NCBI GenBank assembly: GCA_026545765.1
Contig: CM048841.1
Location: 70,306,217 to 70,370,216 of the forward strand
DNA from: Plantago major
Taxonomy: Eukaryota > Streptophyta > Magnoliopsida > Lamiales > Plantaginaceae
Direction: 5' to 3'
Length of the DNA: 64,000 nt
The notes beneath the pieces were generated by a model. That model worked only from the letters and a program-made list of their open reading frames with translations. It was not told the origin of the DNA and did no database searches. Below, one piece after another: positions 21,886 to 33,400 of this stretch; the stretch's first letter is position 1; each line of letters opens with the position of its first letter. The translations under genes and the position numbers were made by a program.

Positions 21886-23595
21886 ACAAAAACAACATTT
21901 CTCTTCTTCTCTTGTTGCTTTCTTCTCCAATCCTCTCGTATAATCTAGACATCATCTAAGTTCACCGGTACAACTAGTTTGTGCAACTGGTTGCTGGGTT
22001 CATCTGGATACACTGGAAACAATCCTCCAACGATTTCTCCATTCACCGTAGGTGATGGGACGTATTTGTTTTAATGAAATAGTGCAGGCACATGTCTCGT
22101 ACTTGTTACAATCAAGGCAGTTTGTTTATATTATATCCTTTTTGTGTACATTTATATATCTTTGATTATCTTACGGAGGAATTGACAAAAAGAGTAAGGG
22201 ATAAAAGAAATAAAATAATTAAAAAAAAAGAGATGAATGGTGGTAGGACTTGTCCCACCATTGGAGACCGGTCCCAGCATTCGGGACAGCGCTGGGCTAT
22301 TTGGAGAAAGTATAATAAATTAATAACCAAGTAGGGGTGTAAATGGGATGGACGTTCACGGAAATTTCTGTTCAGTCGGCACTTAGTTCGTATTCGAGTT
22401 TGACCGAACCGGACATGTTTGTTATATACACGAACACAAACATATGAGTTATTGTTCGGTACTTCGCGAACAAATGATACTTATTAATAATTTTATAATA
22501 ATAATTATTTTATAACATTTTCAAATACCCTAAACTAATACTCTTCACACTATGATATAAACAAAATTCACATTTCACACACTCGATCGTCACTCCAGCC
22601 CCAAATATGCACCTCCAAGCGGTGGCTTCCCACCACGGTACCACCATTTCAAGTGTCTCACAATGTTCTTTGCCTTGTAGAATGGTTTTTAAACACTTTT
22701 GCTAGAAGTTTTGTAATATTATTGTTTGAATTTTGGCTTCTCCTTGTAGTTTTGAACACAAACTAACAAGAGGAACCAACTATTCGAACACGATCGAATC
22801 GAACACAAACGTACAAACACGATTTTTTTTGAAAATGTAACTAACCAAACACGAACAAGTGAATGCAATGTTCGCAAACACGATTACAAATTGAACATAC
22901 CATACATTAAATGAACAAACATTTGTTAAGGTTAACGTTCAGTTCGTTCGGCTCGAACTACAGTGAATGCAATGTTCGGCGAACACGATGACTTATTGAA
23001 CATACCATATATTAAATGAACAGACGCTAAGGTCAACGTTCAGTTTGTTCGGCTCGAAATACAGTACTACAACCAAGCGAGCGAGGAATAAAAAGGAGTG
23101 ATCCAATCTTAAGTAAATAAAATATGTCTACGGTGCCGCAAATAGAATAAGCCTATACATAATAAAAGACGGAAAATGCTTTGGTGGACGGTATTGGGAG
23201 AATATCATGCTGTTTGGCAAGCGATTAAAATAATGAAAACCAGGTTAAAATAAATGTTTTTATCCAGGTTTTGGTGATTTAAATGGGATGCCAAACAAGC
23301 ACTATAAGATTAAAGTTAGGCCCTACACACCAATATACAGTATAACCTTATAAAACTAGTTTTTCCACCGTAAGTTAAAGGAATCTTTTAACGACGTCAA
23401 AAAAATGTTTATGACGTCATAGTTATTTTTGTCCTTCCTGCAATACCTCCATGGAGTTTTAAAGTGAAGTATCCTATGGGGGTGAGGGTTTGAAGTGAAG
23501 TTTTATAATATGCACCAAAATTAAATTAATTGTAAAATGGAATGGAATGGTGTTTGTTGCTTATATGTTGGTTATTTATTATCATTTTCGCATGA
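21886..23595. other. Spacer with hAT-like remnants
   Basis: No gene is supported. From about 22332 the sequence GTAGGGGTGTAAATGG, followed by many GTTCG / CGAAC words, looks like a decayed hAT-type non-autonomous element whose other end I could not place; it would end near 23065. The stretch to 23595 is AT-rich spacer. Confidence 0.45.
22861..23065. repeat. Two tandem copies of a ~103-bp unit
   Basis: Copies at 22861-22964 and 22965-23065 both start GAATGCAATGTTCG and end GGCTCGAAnTACAGT. They lie within the hAT-like remnant. Confidence 0.85.
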
Positions 23596-23600
23596 ACTTG
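23596..23600. repeat. Target duplication ACTTG, left of retroelement B
   Basis: ACTTG here and at 63250-63254 flank the outer element exactly at its LTR ends, showing that both ends belong to one insertion. Confidence 0.9.
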
Positions 23601-25034
23601 TGTTGGTCCAGATAACGGCAAAGTAAAAGACTAGAGGGGGGGGGGGGGGGGAGGGGGAGGGGTGAATAGTCTTTTAAAACTTTTGTCGATAAACACAGTT
23701 TCTCAGAAACCTGGGGGTTTCTGATACTTAAATTCAGAGCGCGGAAGACTTTAAGATAGGTAAGTGCAGAAACAATAAGTATGTGTGTGTGCTTTGCTAA
23801 AATGTAAATACAGAAAAGTAAATGACACAACAAGTATAGTGGTATCTGGAGGTGGCGTAATCCTCCAACTAATCCACTTCGGTCTTTCCAGAGACCTAGA
23901 ATTCACTAGAACAGATAATTGAGTTCACCTTACAAAAATCCTATTCTAAGATTCCTAAACAAATGGTTCCCAACCAAATGTTCCCCCTGAGTTATTCCCC
24001 AGCTCCTAGAGCTAAGTACTTCCTCTACTCAGATAACCTTGGAGTTATTCCCTGATTTTCCAAATCAAGTACTTCCTCTACTCCACGCCTTGAAGGTGTT
24101 GGTTATAAGGTTTGTCAGAGAGGCTTCTCGTATAACTTTTCAGTTATGTTTTCAGAGAGCCTAATAGAACAAGACTACTTAATACACTTGTTAGGAGGAT
24201 GGCGATGCTCTTCTTGACCCAGTAATTGATGTCCGTTACGGAGAATGAGCTTCAGAAAGGGTATCTGATAGTTCAACTCTTTCACGAATAACAATCTCTT
24301 GTTAAGGTTCAGGACAACTTAGAACTACTAGTGATTCTTCAAGCAACAGAAAGCTTTCAGAAAGGGTAGTAGAGTGCTTGAGAGAATACTTTGCTTGATG
24401 GTAAGTTTTCAAGATAGAGCGTTCTAAGGTATGTATTTCAAGCATCTAAGTGTGTGATATATATAGATAAATTTGAGAGGCGATTGAATTGTATCCGTTG
24501 TGCTCTCTATCAAATTATATCCGTTTATATCTTGAACTATGTACTCAGAAGTCACTATCTCATGTTTCAGAGAGGACTTGCTTTTGCGGCATTTACGCCG
24601 ATGCATTTAATGCATAATCTTATTCATTGTCCTTTAGTCTTAACGGATACATGAGGCTTTACGAAGCTCACATGTCTCCCTTCTTTGATTAATATGTTCA
24701 AGACTTAGCATATGTGCAAATGTTACACTTATAACATGGTCCAGAGACATTTTAAATCAAATGAGACTTAACCTTGATATCTTCATAAATCTTGTGCAAT
24801 CTTCAGTCTTCTAATCTTCAGAAAAGCTCCATTGCTAGGATTGATCTTCATGGTCTTCTGGAAATAAAAATTACACTCATAGACCTATAATCCTAATACA
24901 AGATTTACTAGACTAATCATACTCAGTGATTTCCTCTTTTACAATGTTCAAGTGAACCAAGAGTACTTAATCACCTTTACGCTAAGATAAGAACATGTGA
25001 TGAGTGATCAAAATACTAACAGATATTCCTAACA
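23601..25034 (-). repeat. 3' LTR of retroelement B
   Basis: Begins TGTTGGTCCAGATAACGG and ends CCTAACA on the + strand, with TG...CA termini, 1,434 bp. It matches 61835-63249 along its length. Near the outer end it carries a long G run. Confidence 0.92.
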
Positions 25035-25050
25035 AATTTCCCCCTTTTTG
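25035..25050 (-). other. Polypurine tract of retroelement B
   Basis: On the minus strand this reads CAAAAAGGGGGAAATT directly inside the 3' LTR, the usual primer for plus-strand DNA synthesis. Confidence 0.8.
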
Positions 25051-27174
25051 ATCAGTCATCCATGACTATCTTTTAAGTCCTATTACAAATTTGTAACCCT
25101 GGAAGAGAAAACAATCCACCACTTAATCATTTCAAATGATATTCAATTTTAGTTGAATTAAGTGCAGAAAGTAAACATCAACCAAATCACAAGAAGTGAT
25201 CTTTGCTGATAAGTTGTCATCTATTAAAATGTATCTGAGAGTATGATCTTCAGATAAGTACAGTTTACAGAAAGAGATGCAACTTTTACATAAAGAGAAT
25301 TTTAGAAACAATCAGCAAGATTACAAAAAGTAACTAAGTAAATTAGAACAAAGGAGAGTCCAAGCTATAAGAGAGTATTCTAATGTTACTAGTCTTCAAG
25401 TCTTCAGAAAATGCAACTTGGGTTTAGATACCTCAAGTTCTTCAGCACCCTTTCTGGATCAGTTGACATGATCATCCACTTTTCTGCATTCTTGGACATA
25501 GTTATAAAGAATCCTTCTGACAGAGAGCTCTGTCTTTCTGGATAAGTCACATATTTCATGGTAACTCTTGCCAAGTTTGTGATTCTTTCGCAGAAAGTGT
25601 TTGACCCAGAAGTACTTTCCCCAGACCCAGGCACGGTCTACTTGCAGCTGAGATAGGTTGAAATACTTGTATATTTCTTCCAGATAGTGTATATCATCTA
25701 GGTATTCATCCAATGTCATATAGAATGACTCATAGGTTGAAACACCTAGTTTGTTCTTCCTGCTGTAGCTACCATCCAGTTTTCTTACCTTGTGTACATC
25801 ATCAGGTTTTGGGTAAGGACAGGAAAAAGAAAGATCCATCTTTCTGTCTTCATTCCTCTTTTCTATTTCAAAGTTTAGCCAGGCATGAAGGTGCTCAGGT
25901 TTTAGCAATTCTGGCTTGCCTTCTCTCCATTTCAGGATCTGGTTGAGGATGGGAGTTGGAAACTTATCATTGACAAGTAGATGTTGTAGTTCCAGAATCC
26001 AATACCCTCTCTTGTTCAGAATGCACCTATATGAAGATTATTCATTACTAGTCTTCATATACTTAATGTGGGCATCAGTTGGCCTTTCTTGATGTGTTTC
26101 ATTGTTTATTCTGCCAAACTAGAAATCCCTTCTTGCTTTTCTGTTTGGTGGCCTTCTGTCAGGAGATCCTCTAACCCTTTCTTCCTGCCTTGATTTGTCT
26201 TTGGTGGATGTTCCTTGTAATGACTTGGTATTTCCAGAAGGGGTTCTGGCTGCTAAAGGTCTTGCTTCCAGAGGAGGTTGTGAAGTAGTTGCTTGTCTCC
26301 TTTTCTTGTGAAGTGGATGTTCATCTGTGTCAGATTCATCCTCATCATCATTGAAGTCCAAAATTGGAGACTTGCAGCTTTCTTGGCCTCTTACCTCTCC
26401 TTCTTCCTTTTCTTCTTCTTCTTCTTCAGAAGTCTTCTTCTCTTCTGAGATTCTAAGGGACTTGGCTCCCCTAGTTATCATACTTCTCAGCCTTCTGGCT
26501 GGTTGATCTGGAACAACTTCTTCAGCAAGGGTGTCTCCAGTGGTGTCCTTAATGACAAGTTGACTTGAGGAGGGAGGATTTGATTGTTTTCTTTTTCTTC
26601 CTCTGCCTTTCTGAGGCATCTCTTCTTCCCCCTTAGTCCCTTAGTCATGAATGACTGACTCATGATAGCATAAGCTTCAGAGAGAGTTTCAAAGTTTTTC
26701 TGGACATTGTTGTGCACCCTGACCAGTTCTTGGATTTCTTTCTTCACGTATTACTTTAACCGGTTCTGCTCCTTTCTGTTGAGCTCTTCAAGGCCATAGG
26801 ATGGCGTTGGCTTGCGATCTGACATGGTGGCTTCATTCAATCTTGCATTAGCATTGTTACAATCCTCATCCCGACCAACCCTAGGTCTTTACGAGAGAGA
26901 GCTATCTTTGGTTGCTCTGTTGAGTGCAATGACCCAATGGCTTCATCTCTTATGGGACGGATTTTAGCACTTCTGTGTCTTGGGCAACTAGTGTCTTTCT
27001 GAGCTCTAAAATGACACTGTTCCTTGCACGGTGCTCTTCACTTCTTGAACTACTTGGTGCAGAGAATATATGAGGAGCAAGTAGGGCTCTTTTGTGCTGA
27101 GTGACAAGTCTCTCATCTTCTGCTTCAGTAATCAAGTTGTGGGTTTCAGCATCACTATCATAATCCTTTTCTTG
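25051..27174 (-). pseudogene. Retroelement B, distal piece of post-pol region
   Basis: This is the end of B's post-pol coding region, cut off from the rest by element A. It matches 47940-49740 of element A. It encodes a Lys/Glu/Ser-rich stretch followed by a folded-looking C-terminal part. The product is unknown; in Sireviruses this region is often called envelope-like, though that function is unproven. Broken. Confidence 0.75.
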
Positions 27175-27179
27175 GATTG
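27175..27179. repeat. Target duplication GATTG, left of retroelement A
   Basis: GATTG here and at 51451-51455 flank element A exactly. B's sequence continues on each side of it. Confidence 0.92.
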
Positions 27180-30100
27180 TGTTAGGGATATCTGTTAGTA
27201 TTTTTGATCACTCATCACATGTTCTTATCTTAGCCAGAAAGGTGATTAAGTGCTCTTGGTTCACTTGAACATTGTAAAAGAGGAAATCACTGAGTATGAT
27301 TAGTCTAGTAAATCTTGTATTAGGATTATAGGTCTCTGAATGTAATTTTGATTTCAAGAAGACCATGAAGATCAATCCTAGCAATGGAGCTTTTCTGAAG
27401 TTTAGAAGACTGAAGATTGCACAAGGTTTATGAAGACACAAAGGTTTAGTCTAACTCAGAAAGACTATGTCCTTAATCCTTTCTTAAGTATATTAACTTA
27501 TTTTCGGGATATGATTCTGGACATATGACATCATGAGTATGGAGCATGCAAGCCATCAGAAAGGCTCATGTATCCGTTGAGACTAAAGGACAATGAACAG
27601 TACTATGCATTAAATGCATCGGAGAAATCTTTAAAGATCCTCTCTGAAAAATGAGAAAGTGACTTCTGAGTACATAGTTCAAGATATAAAAGGATATAAT
27701 TTGATAGAGAGCACAACGGATACAATTCAAACGCCTCTCAAATTTATCTATATATATCACACACTTAGATGCTTGAAGAACATACCTTAGTGTTAGATAT
27801 TTTGTTAAGAATATCTGTTTAGATTTTGTTCAGCAACATGATGACTTATCTTAGTCTCAGAAAGGTGATTAGTACTCTTGGTTCACTTGAACATTGTAAA
27901 AGAGGAAACCCACTAAGTATGATAGTCTAGCTAATCTTGTATAGGATGTTAGGTCTCAAAATGTAATTTTTATTTTATGAAGAGAAGACCAAGAAGAAGA
28001 CATCCAAGCTGAAAGCTCAACAACAATTGAAGACTTGAAGAGAACTGCACAAGATTACTGAATCTGTTGTTCAGATATTTCTTAGCCAGAGATCTTGTAG
28101 ACACGAACAGTTTCAAACAAACTGTGTCACAAGAGATATCTGAGAAATAAGATACATATCTGAAAACAAGGAAAGTGTCCACAGATATCTATTCTCAGAT
28201 ACCTTGAGCTTTAACCACGTTTCTGAAAGAGAAAAATATATTGCAAACAAAGTTGTTTCAATAAATACAAGTGGTATCTGAAGAATGAAGATAAGGACGT
28301 GCAAAGAATCAGATAACACTAGTCTCTGATACAAAGCATAGTTCCGTTGACACTACAGGACAAAAAGTATAGTACAATGCATTTAATGCACGGACAGAGA
28401 TGTCTGAATAAAAGCAACGGCAGCTTCTAAGAAGAAGACAAAACCTGTTACAGTACTATACACAGATATCGATAGTTTGAATTTGAGCCTAACGGATACT
28501 ATTCAAACGGCACTCAAATTCATCTATAAATATCAACACTTAGACAGCTTGAGAGACACACACAACTCAGAACACAAGACCTTGAACTGCATACGATATT
28601 TGATTATCTTACTCTCTCAAAGCAACTTACTTATTATCAAAAATTTCTGTTGCGACTAAAGCTTTTGATCTTGAGTAAACACTGAAGTTCTAAGTGTCCT
28701 GATCCTAAACAAGCAAAGCTATCTGTGAAGGAGTTGAATCAAAAGATCAACTATCTGAGATTCATTCTCTTGAACAGATATCATAAGACTCGTCAAGAAA
28801 TCGAATAAGATACCATACGCTGTAAAGTGTATTAAGTAACTTAGTTCACAGAGCTATCTGATTAACTGAAAAGTTATTAAGACGCTCATCTGACAACTCA
28901 AACCAAAACCAACACCATAACTGGCGTGAAGTACATGAAGTACTTAGTTTGAAAAATCAGGGAATAACTCCAAGGTTACCGGAGTATAGGAAGTACTTGA
29001 TTTGGGAAACTAAGGAATAACTCCAAGGTTATTGAGTATAGGAAATACTTAGCTTGGGAAGCTAGGGAATAACTCAAAGGTTTCTGAGTATAGGAAGTAC
29101 TTGGTTGTGAAAGCCGGGGAACAACTCAGGGGGAACATTTGGTTGGGAACCAATTGTTAAGAATCTTAGAATAGGATTATTGTAAGGAAATCTCAATTAT
29201 CTGTTCTAGTGAATTCTAGGTCTCTGATAGACCGAAGTGGATTAGTTGGAGGATTACGCCACCTCCAGATACCACTATACTTGCTGTGTCATTTACGTTT
29301 CTGTATTTATACTTCAGCAACACACACACACTTATTAACTGTTTCTGCACTTATCTTTATTAAGTCTTCCGCACTCTGATTCTAAGTATCAGATATCTAT
29401 TCAGATATCAGAGAAATATTTGTTCTCGACAAAAGTTTTAAAAGACTATTCAACCCCCCCCCCCTAGTCTTTTACTTTGCCGTTATCTGGACCAACACTT
29501 AGAACGCTCTATCTTGCAAACTTACCGTCAAGCAAAGTATTCTCTCAAGCACTCTACTACCCTTTCTGAAAGCTTTCTGTTGCTTGAAGAATCACTAGTA
29601 GTTCTAAGTTGTCCTGAACCTTAACAAGAGATTGTTATTCGTGAAAGAGTTGAACTATCAGATACCATTTCTGAAGATCATTCTCCAGAACGGACACCAA
29701 TTACTTGGGTCAAGAAAAGCGGTATCATCCTTTGAACAAGTGTATTAAGTAGTCTTGTTCTATTAGGCTCTCTGAAAACATAATGAAAAAGTTATCTGAA
29801 GCCTCTCTGACAAACCTTATAACCAACACCATCAAGGCGTGGAGTAGAGGAAGTACTTGATTTGGGAAATCAGGGAATAACTCCAAGGTTATCTGAGTAG
29901 AGAAAGTACTTAGCTCTAGGAGCTCTTGGTTGGGAACCATTTGTTTAGGAATCTTAGAATAGGATTATTGTAAGGTGAACTCAATTATCTGTTCTAGTGT
30001 ATTCTAGGTCTCAGAAAGACCGAAGTGGATTAGTTGGAGGATTACGCCACCTCCAGATACCACTATACTTGCTGTGTTATTTATCTTTCTGTATTTACAT

Positions 30101-30289
30101 TTCAGCAAAGCACACACACACACACACTTACTTATTGTTTCTGTACTTACCTATCTTAAAGTCTTCCGCGCTCTGAATTTAAGTATCAGAAACCCCCAGG
30201 TTTCTGAGAAACTGTGTTTATCGACAAAAGTTTTAAAAGACTATTCACCCCCCTTCTAGTCTTTTACTTTGCCGTTATCTGGACCAACA
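27180..30289 (+). repeat. 5' LTR of retroelement A, split by a solo LTR
   Basis: Starts TGTTAGGGATATC and ends GGACCAACA. Removing the inserted 1,707-bp solo LTR and one CTTAG copy leaves 1,398 bp, against 1,393 bp for the 3' LTR. Confidence 0.92.
27791..29497 (+). mobile_element. Solo LTR of a related copia family
   Basis: A 1,707-bp stretch from TGTTAGATATTTTG to GGACCAACA interrupts element A's 5' LTR and is flanked by CTTAG (27786-27790 and 29498-29502). It shares the outer parts of the A/B LTR, including the CCGTTATCTGGACCAACA end and the C run, but is longer and clearly diverged inside, so it is a sister family. No internal region remains, as expected after recombination between two LTRs. 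Confidence 0.9.
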
Positions 30290-30304
30290 AGTAGTATCAG
30301 AGAA
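30290..30304 (+). other. Primer-binding site of retroelement A
   Basis: Two bases after the LTR comes a sequence like TGGTATCAGAG, the complement of the initiator-methionine tRNA 3' end used by most plant copia elements. Confidence 0.75.
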
Positions 30305-30411
30305 GGAGGTTCACAAGCCTTCTGCACTGAACCTAGATCCCCAGATAGGTGAAGGAACTTTGTCCCTTTCTAAGGACTATATAACTTGTGTGTTAAGTGT
30401 TCAGTTCAGGT

Positions 30412-33400
30412 ATGTCTCTGAGTGATGCACCCGTTCTGAAGCCAGAAAACTACGAGAAATGGAAGAACAACATGATGCTCCATCTGGAGGCCATTAGTGA
30501 TGAGATGATCTATGTCATCAATGAAGGGCTTATCAAAATCAGACAACTCAAACAAGTTACTGAGGTGTCTGATGGAAGAAAAGCCTCAGACAAGGAAGAT
30601 GGAAGCGAGGACATGGCTGCTAGTGATAGTGGTCATGTTGCTCGTGGAAGCATTATATATGAAGACAAGCCAAGGAGCTCTGGACATCTGAAGATGCCAA
30701 GAGACATAGATTGGATGGTCAAGCTCGTAATATAATCATCAGATCGACACCTGAGCACATACAGTGTAAACTGTGGGGTGCTAAAACGGCGAAAGTTGCC
30801 TGGCAATTGATTGAAGAAATCTATGCCGGAACTGAGAAAACCAAAGAAAACAAGTTCGAAGTTCTTAAATTGAAGTTCCAAAACTTCAAACAAGGTCCCA
30901 CTGAAACTCTGGAAGAACTTGATTTCAGATTTACTACTCTTATGAGTGATATGGCTGCACTTGGTGAAAGCAATAGATACTCCCAGTCAGAAAAGATTAA
31001 GACTATTGTCAGAAGTCTCAATCACAACTGGGAACACACTAAGTTCTTTTATTTCAATCAAGGGATGCCAAATATTACTCCAGTAGAGCTCTTCTCTCAT
31101 CTTGCTACTGTAGACTATGAGACAACTCAGAGAGAACAAACAGCTGAAAAGTTGCAAAGTGTTGCTCTAGTTTCTCAAGGTACTTCTGAAAAGAAGGATA
31201 CCAAAGAAGCATCTGAAGAAAATGCTCTTGCAGTAAGACACATGAAGAAATTTGTGAGTCAAGAGATTGAGAGAAGAAAATCTAAAGAAAAGCTGAAAAA
31301 GCATCTTGGCCCAAACTATCATCAGTACAGGAACATACAAATGAACAACTCTCTGAACACCCCCATTCAGAAAGGTGTTAGTATTGAAGCTGCAGAAATA
31401 GGAAATGATATCTGCTTCTATTGCCAAAAGCCTGGTCACTTCAAGAGAGATTGTCCTGCTTTAAACAAGTTCAAGACAGGTGACAAGAAGGACAGAAGAA
31501 ATTTCAAGAGAAATCAAAGGGCCTTACTGACTGAAGAAAGGAAGAAGATTCAAATTCAACTTGATGCTCTAGACTTTGAGACAGATTCTGAAAATGGAGA
31601 TTGAGATGACTCAAACCTACCATCACCAGAATTGTGTGGAATCACCCACGATGTAATTGACTTCGGCCTTAAGAAGAAAGAAATGTGTGGAGTTGCTGAG
31701 ATTGCTGGTCCAGACATCTCCAATATTGAAATGTGTCTTATGGCTGATGAGGTAACTAACAATTCACAATTTCTGTACTATGAGAGTGATGATGGAATTG
31801 AGGATCTGGAATTGGTCAAGAGTGAATTGGATCGTTATGAGAAAGAATTTCTGGAAGCACAATCCAAAACCAGAATTCTAGAGGAAAGCAAAGAAACTCT
31901 TGAAAAAGAAGTTTCTGAGCTAACCAGAGTATCTGAGTACAAGAACGCTGAAATAGCCTTTCTGAAATCTCAGATATCTGAGAATGAAAATTCTCACAAA
32001 CTAGCCTTGGATGAACTTACTAAGAAAATGATGAAGCTGTTTTCTGAGAATGAAGAACTCAGAAAGAAAGAGCTATCCTTCCAATCTTATGCAAAGGCTA
32101 GTGACACTCTCACTGAGGTTCAATCATATCTGAGAGATCCCTCTGAGAAAGGTGGACCTTGACTTGATGAACAATCGAGTAATTCATCTCCTCTGAAGAA
32201 GAGTGATGGAAGGTTGACCTTTGTAAAAAGTCAACAAAATGGTTCTTCAACCACCTATAGCATTGGTCAGAAAGCTAGGGTAGTTGACAAAGGAAAAGGA
32301 GTAGCAATCCAGCCTTTGAAAGAACAACAAGTTCACAAGAAACTAGCGGATAAGGTTTCTGAAAATAAACATAACCCTCAGACATGTAACCATCCACATT
32401 GCTACATTACTAGGAAAGGAAGAATTGCTGGAATAGGCAAATTCTCTACTGTACCATTTTATGAAAATAAAGATGGTGCAGAAACTAGTAAGGCTTCTGA
32501 AGAACGTATTCAGAAAGCCAAAGGTGTTCGAAATGGCATTGGCTATCGTGCTATTGGAAAAGTTCTTCTGCAACAATGTAAGGAAGGACAAGAACAATGG
32601 CGCAAGGCTGATATTGCACGTAGCAATAGATAGGAGTGGAAGAAATCTCAAGCCACTGAAAAAACTGAATGCCAGAGCTAGAAGGAACCTGGCCAGAAAG
32701 GCTAAGTTTGCTGAAAAGCAATCCCAGAAACCCAGGGTCCAGAGAGCACCAAAGGGAACACCTAGAAACACCCCAAGAAGGAAAATTGAGATCAAAATTA
32801 CTGATTTTATTGCATCTCCTTCTGATCAAGTTAGACAAAAACAAACTCCCAAGAAATTCACTAAAATGTGGATTCCTACTGGAAGAATGTTTAGTCTAAA
32901 TGGTTCTATCTCTGAAGCAAGAACCTAACTCCTGTTTCCTGTTTTGTGCAGAACGCCTCTTGGACTAAGGCTCAATGGCTATTTGATAGTGGATGCGGAA
33001 AGCACATGACAGGAGACAAAGCAAATCTGGTCAACTACAAAGCTTGCAACAATGGACCAGACATCAGATTTGCTGGAGGATAATTAAATCCCTCTCTGGG
33101 ATTTGGCAACGTCAAATTAGGATCATTAACTATCACTGACGTATTACATGTTAAGGGTTTGAAATATAATCTATTTAGCATGAGCCAATTTGTAGATAAG
33201 GGATTTACTGTGAAATTCAAAGCAAAGTATTGCAAACTTATTGACAATGAGTCAAAGCAGACAGTCTTGGTTGCTCGGCGGAAAGGCAGTCTTTATGTTG
33301 CCAACTGGGCATCTGCCACAACTGAAGAATGTCTCATGGTGAGTCAATCAGGTCACACAGAAGAGCATTGGTTATGGCACAAAAGAATGAGTCACTTGAA

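Noticed and set aside
27791-29497. Possible host sequence or intron within an LTR
   Set aside because: It has TG...CA ends, an exact CTTAG duplication and LTR similarity, so it is a solo LTR.
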